The position numbers and the translations under genes were made by a program. Of a stretch of 64,000 nucleotides of DNA, positions 60,573-64,000 are shown in pieces (position 1 is the stretch's first letter; every line of letters starts with the position of its first letter). Under the pieces are notes generated by a model that did no database searches, was not told the origin of the DNA, and saw only the letters and a list, made by a program, of their open reading frames with translations. Source of the stretch: JBBQIY01 sp964553035 (GTDB lineage Bacteria; Verrucomicrobiota; Kiritimatiellia; RFP12; UBA3636); assembly GCA_964553035.1 (NCBI GenBank), contig CAZKJH010000004.1:1-64000 (forward strand). The letters are read 5' to 3'.

Positions 60573-61871
60573 ATGATTCTAGGTATTGATTTGGGATCGA
60601 CAGTTTTCAAAGCGGAAATTTTTGATTCCACGTTGCGAAGTGTAGGGCGCGGAGCCGCTCCTGTTGTTTATGGTCAAACGCAGGGAACCCGCATCGAGAT
60701 GCCCATTGCTGAGACGGAGGCGGCATTCCGAGATGCTGTCGCTGGAGCACTGAGCGCAGCAGGCTGTGCGGCATCAGATTTGCAAGCCATTGGTATCACG
60801 AGTCAGGCCCAGACTTTTACCTTGCGTACAACGGAAGGGCATGCGCACTGTCCGTTTATTTCTTGGCGCTGCTCGCTAGACGGATATTCCATCCCGGATC
60901 ATGCATTGTCAAACTTTGGAATGCATACAAGCTTCGGAAATTGCTCTCCTGGTTTGACCGTCTCTAAGATTGCGTACCTGCAAGAGAAAGCGGACGGTAA
61001 AGCGGTAGCCCCTACGGATGGCCTTCGATGGCTCCCGACTTGGTTTGTGGAAGAATTGACAGGACGTGCCGCTGTCGACGCGAACCTTGCGGCCATGAGC
61101 GGTCTCTATTCACTGGTGGAAAAAAACTGGTGGACGGAAGCACTTCAAATTTGCGGGCTCTCACGATACAATCTTCCTGCGTTGAAGGCACTCGGCGATC
61201 TTGCAGGACTCACCTCTTCGGCTGCCGCTCGTTTTGGACTTCAGGCAGGTATTCCTGTCGTGCTGGCGGGCAATGATAACACGGCTGGTGCCTACGGTGC
61301 GGCGATTCATGAGAATGATAGTATTTTCGCGAGTCTCGGCACGGCGCAAGTTGTCTATGCCTGTTTGCCCACGTTGCCGAAACCGGTTGCCGGATTGATT
61401 CGTGGTCCCTATCTGGGCGGTCGATTCTATCGTCTCGGAGCCGATTCTTACGGGTCGGCAACCATTACCTGGGCCCGAACGATTCTACCGGGATTATCCG
61501 ACGTCAAAGACTTTGATGCTGCGGTGGCAGAAGCACCAGCCGATTGCCATGGCGTTCGCTTTATTCCAGATGGGCCAGCAGGCACCGGTCGCTGGATCGG
61601 GCTCAACCATCCGAAGGCGACCGTCGCCGATCAGGCTCGTGCGGTTATGCTCGTGCAAGTGGAGCGCTTGGGTTCACTTTTCGATATCGTGCAAGCGGAG
61701 ACGCAAACGCAACGTGTTGTGCTTTGTGGTGGCGGAGCCGCATCTGTGCCGTGGCGTGCGATGCTGGCCGAACGGTTTCATGCTGAAGTCATCCCGATGC
61801 CGGAAGCCTCTCCTTCTCTTGGTGCTGCTCGCATGGCTTTGGATTATGTGCAACGGCGGGCTTGCCCATAA
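60573..61871 (+). CDS. FGGY-family carbohydrate kinase
   Basis: 432 aa, FGGY kinase (xylulokinase-like group): N-terminal phosphate loop GIDLGSTVFKAEIFD, QAIGITSQAQ, catalytic-type Asp235 in LAGNDNTAGAYGAAI, ASLGTAQ phosphate-2 motif and VVLCGGGAASVPWRAMLAERF near the adenine site. It is shorter than typical 490-500-aa xylulokinases. Cytoplasmic ATP-dependent phosphorylation of a sugar or sugar alcohol; D-xylulose from the lyxose isomerase at 44892 is one possible substrate, by inference only. Confidence 0.85.
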   Translation: MILGIDLGSTVFKAEIFDSTLRSVGRGAAPVVYGQTQGTRIEMPIAETEAAFRDAVAGALSAAGCAASDLQAIGITSQAQTFTLRTTEGHAHCPFISWRCSLDGYSIPDHALSNFGMHTSFGNCSPGLTVSKIAYLQEKADGKAVAPTDGLRWLPTWFVEELTGRAAVDANLAAMSGLYSLVEKNWWTEALQICGLSRYNLPALKALGDLAGLTSSAAARFGLQAGIPVVLAGNDNTAGAYGAAIHENDSIFASLGTAQVVYACLPTLPKPVAGLIRGPYLGGRFYRLGADSYGSATITWARTILPGLSDVKDFDAAVAEAPADCHGVRFIPDGPAGTGRWIGLNHPKATVADQARAVMLVQVERLGSLFDIVQAETQTQRVVLCGGGAASVPWRAMLAERFHAEVIPMPEASPSLGAARMALDYVQRRACP

Positions 61872-62008
61872 CTTCGGTCATCATTCCCTTCGTCTTCAGC
61901 ACTGGAGTCGGTATAGTCTTCGGCTTCTATCTGGCACTGTGTGCTTCGCGTCTAAATCCAAAGGTAGGTTTACTTTTTTATCTTGCTGAATGAGTCGTAC
62001 GAGAGAGC

Positions 62009-62794
62009 ATGAAGCGAATATCCGTCATCACCCCGAGCTTTAATTCGGAGAAGTATGTTGAGCAGACCCTGCGCACCGTTGCGATGCAGCGCGAGGAGGG
62101 GCTGGAGGTGGAGCATCTCATCATGGATGGCGGCAGCACCGATGGCACGGTCGCACGTGTGGCAGAGTATGCACACTGCCACACGAGATTCATCTCTTCG
62201 AAAGATGCCGGACCGGCCGATGCAATCAACAAGGGGCTGGCAATGGCCACGGGTGAATACCTGTGCTGGCTCAACTCCGACGATTTTTATGCAGAACATG
62301 CCCTGAAAAGGGCTGTGGAGATGCTTGAAGCGCATCCGAAGATGGCCTTCTGCTTTGGGCATTGTCCGATTGTGGATGCGGAGGGGGTCGAGATCCGTCG
62401 GTTTATCACGGGGTTCAAGGAATTCTGGTATCCGTTTTCCTGTCGTTTTATGATACGGACGCTGAACTATATTTCCCAGCCAGCAATGGTGTTCCGGCGC
62501 AGCGCCTTCGAGGCGGCAGGGCCACTGCGAACCGATCTGAAGGCGGCATGGGATTACGACTTGACGCTGCGGCTCTGGCGACAGGGCGGGGGCGTTTGCG
62601 TGAAGCGCCCCGAGATGGCCTACTTTCGGTGGACACCGCATTCGATCAGCGGGAGCCATTTTGCACGGCAGTTCGAAGAGGAGTTCGCTTGCGTCAGACA
62701 GGATGCTGGGCGGTGGGCTTTTTCGACATTTCTTCATCGATTTGTCAGTTGGGGTATTGTTTTCTGCTATACTCGCATGACAAGGAGCATTTGA
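62009..62794 (+). CDS. Family 2 glycosyltransferase
   Basis: 261 aa GT-A fold: ISVITPSFNSEKYVEQTLRTV, nucleotide-binding DGGSTDGT (40-47), and a DxD-type acidic motif NSDD (89-92). Then WDYDLTLRL, the usual catalytic-base region of GT2. A short hydrophobic end may associate with the membrane. It precedes a GT4 gene by one base, so both likely work on one surface polysaccharide. Confidence 0.88.
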   Translation: MKRISVITPSFNSEKYVEQTLRTVAMQREEGLEVEHLIMDGGSTDGTVARVAEYAHCHTRFISSKDAGPADAINKGLAMATGEYLCWLNSDDFYAEHALKRAVEMLEAHPKMAFCFGHCPIVDAEGVEIRRFITGFKEFWYPFSCRFMIRTLNYISQPAMVFRRSAFEAAGPLRTDLKAAWDYDLTLRLWRQGGGVCVKRPEMAYFRWTPHSISGSHFARQFEEEFACVRQDAGRWAFSTFLHRFVSWGIVFCYTRMTRSI

Positions 62795-62795
62795 T

Positions 62796-63941
62796 ATGAA
62801 AATAGGAGTTAACGCGCTGTTCATGATTCCCGGTGAAGTCGGGGGTAGCGAAACGTATCTGCGCAAGACCTTGCAAGCCGCCGCTAAAAATCATCCTCAG
62901 CATGAGTTCGTGGTCTTTACCAACGCAGAGAATCGTCAGGTGCTGGCGCGAGATTTGATGTCGTTACAAAATGTCGTGCTGGTCAACATGCGAGTCAAGG
63001 CAACCTCGCGACTTCGACGCATCCTTCGCGAACAGTTTACATTGCCGCGCGTGATCGCCGCCAACGGAATCGAAGTGCTTTGGAACCCTGGGAATACCGC
63101 GCCGGCCTTTGTGAAGTGTCCGCAAGCGACGACCGTGTATGACATGCAGTACGAGCATTTCCCCCAAGATTTTTCAAAGCTGGGACTGTTCTTCACGAAG
63201 CGGCTCACCAAAAGTTCTCTCCGCCGCAGCCAGGCGGTGCTGACAATATCCGAATTCTCGCGGCAAGAGATCGTTAAATTTACGAAAACTCAATTTGAAA
63301 AGATCAAACCAATTCCGCTTTCTGCCGACGCAGATTTTGCGATCCTGCACCCTGGAAATTTTGTGGCAGAACGCGTGATGGTGTTGACCCGAAGTGCTGA
63401 TCCGTATATTTTGATGGTGTCGAACACGTATCCGCACAAGAGCATGGAGACGGGTGTGCGTGCCTTTGGAAAGATCATGAGCGATATTCCGCACAAGCTC
63501 GTATTGATTGGGAAGCCGCGTCGTGGTGAGTCCGACGTGGAGAAGGCGATTGCTGAATTGCCGGAGGAGGGGCGGGTTGTGCGATTGCAGTATGTCATGG
63601 GGCAGGATCTTGCAGCCTTGTACCAAGGAGCAGACCTTTTTGTTTTCCCCTCCAAGTACGAGGGATTCGGCTTGCCGGTGCTGGAAGCGATGAGCGCGGG
63701 TGTTCCGGTGGTGACGACGCGCGAGGGTTCGATTCCAGAGGTCGGCGGTGACACCGTTGATTATGCGCCTGCCGGCGATGTTGAGGCTTTTGCAGCGGCG
63801 ATGAAGAAGTTGATTGCGCTGGATCCAGCCGCTCGTGAGGCCTGGGTTTCGCGTGCCAAGGCGCGCGCCACACGCTTCTCGTGGGAGGCAACGGCGCAGG
63901 CAACGATCACGGTACTTGAAAGCATGAAAGCCGATGCGTAG
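62796..63941 (+). CDS. Family 4 glycosyltransferase
   Basis: 381 aa GT-B enzyme: N-terminal GEVGGSETYLRKTL acceptor loop, DPYILMVSNTYPHKSMETGVRAF at the domain junction, and the EX7E donor site in FVFPSKYEGFGLPVLEAMSAGVPVVTT. It transfers a nucleotide-activated sugar with retention, probably in exopolysaccharide or O-antigen assembly with the GT2. Start ATG 62796, one base after the GT2 stop. The last 59 bp of the window are non-coding. Confidence 0.9.
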   Translation: MKIGVNALFMIPGEVGGSETYLRKTLQAAAKNHPQHEFVVFTNAENRQVLARDLMSLQNVVLVNMRVKATSRLRRILREQFTLPRVIAANGIEVLWNPGNTAPAFVKCPQATTVYDMQYEHFPQDFSKLGLFFTKRLTKSSLRRSQAVLTISEFSRQEIVKFTKTQFEKIKPIPLSADADFAILHPGNFVAERVMVLTRSADPYILMVSNTYPHKSMETGVRAFGKIMSDIPHKLVLIGKPRRGESDVEKAIAELPEEGRVVRLQYVMGQDLAALYQGADLFVFPSKYEGFGLPVLEAMSAGVPVVTTREGSIPEVGGDTVDYAPAGDVEAFAAAMKKLIALDPAAREAWVSRAKARATRFSWEATAQATITVLESMKADA

Positions 63942-64000
63942 GTGCCGAGGTTTTCTTGGCCACAAAAAGTTTTTAACATGGATAGACAGGATGTTCAGGA

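Overview
The window reads as a contiguous piece of a Gram-negative bacterium of the PVC superphylum, most likely Kiritimatiellota or Lentisphaerota. This is inferred from family content, not from a marker gene. The signs are a PEP-CTERM protein, a C25 peptidase ending in the calcium-loop/C-terminal module common in PVC secreted proteins, a DUF6785/DUF6784-type membrane protein, five Gfo/Idh/MocA oxidoreductases, an outer-membrane porin and many lipoproteins. Hairpin-rich repeats fill most non-coding gaps. One 100-N scaffold gap (20893-20992) lies inside a repeat array.

Layout. 1-7409: a duplicated hairpin repeat, pstS-like gene, porin, a tight minus-strand operon (M28 lipoprotein, GT9, xseB), and tRNA-Gln directly followed by ilvC. 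7410-16112: gingipain-like C25 protease, a truncated exported protein, a Gfo/Idh enzyme, a four-helix-bundle gene between direct hairpin repeats, a surface protein with a duplicated module, and a PEP-CTERM protein. 16113-21060: two REP-associated tyrosine transposases (RAYTs), each next to its own REP family, on either side of a membrane-bound spermidine-synthase-like protein. Both RAYTs carry about 150 extra C-terminal residues resembling the DprA-like Rossmann fold.

21062-37437: a Gfo/Idh gene and a large membrane operon share a near-identical promoter-like element. The operon runs 41-aa ORF, DUF6785/6784 protein, 1680-residue degenerate-M28/FtsX fusion, second polytopic protein, FtsX permease and two MacB/LolD-type ATPases, then a glycosidase-like gene. 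It looks like an uncharacterised ABC export or envelope machine.

37803-51062: two clusters of CsgG-like/FlgT-C-like periplasmic proteins and lipoproteins. The plus-strand cluster has eight genes including YcfL- and LpoB-like lipoproteins. The minus-strand cluster has three genes behind a promoter overlapped by a perfect 16-bp palindrome. Between them lie a D-lyxose isomerase and an esterase. 51430-63941: carbohydrate metabolism, with two tandem paralogous acetylxylan-esterase-like hydrolases, three Gfo/Idh enzymes, a class III aminotransferase, an FGGY kinase and two glycosyltransferases.

How it fits together: the lyxose isomerase, FGGY kinase, esterases and multiple Gfo/Idh dehydrogenases suggest growth on complex, acetylated or otherwise modified glycans. 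The strongest candidates for undescribed biology are the RAYT/DprA-like fusions with their REPs, the DUF6785/pseudo-M28/FtsX ABC operon, and the doubled CsgG system.
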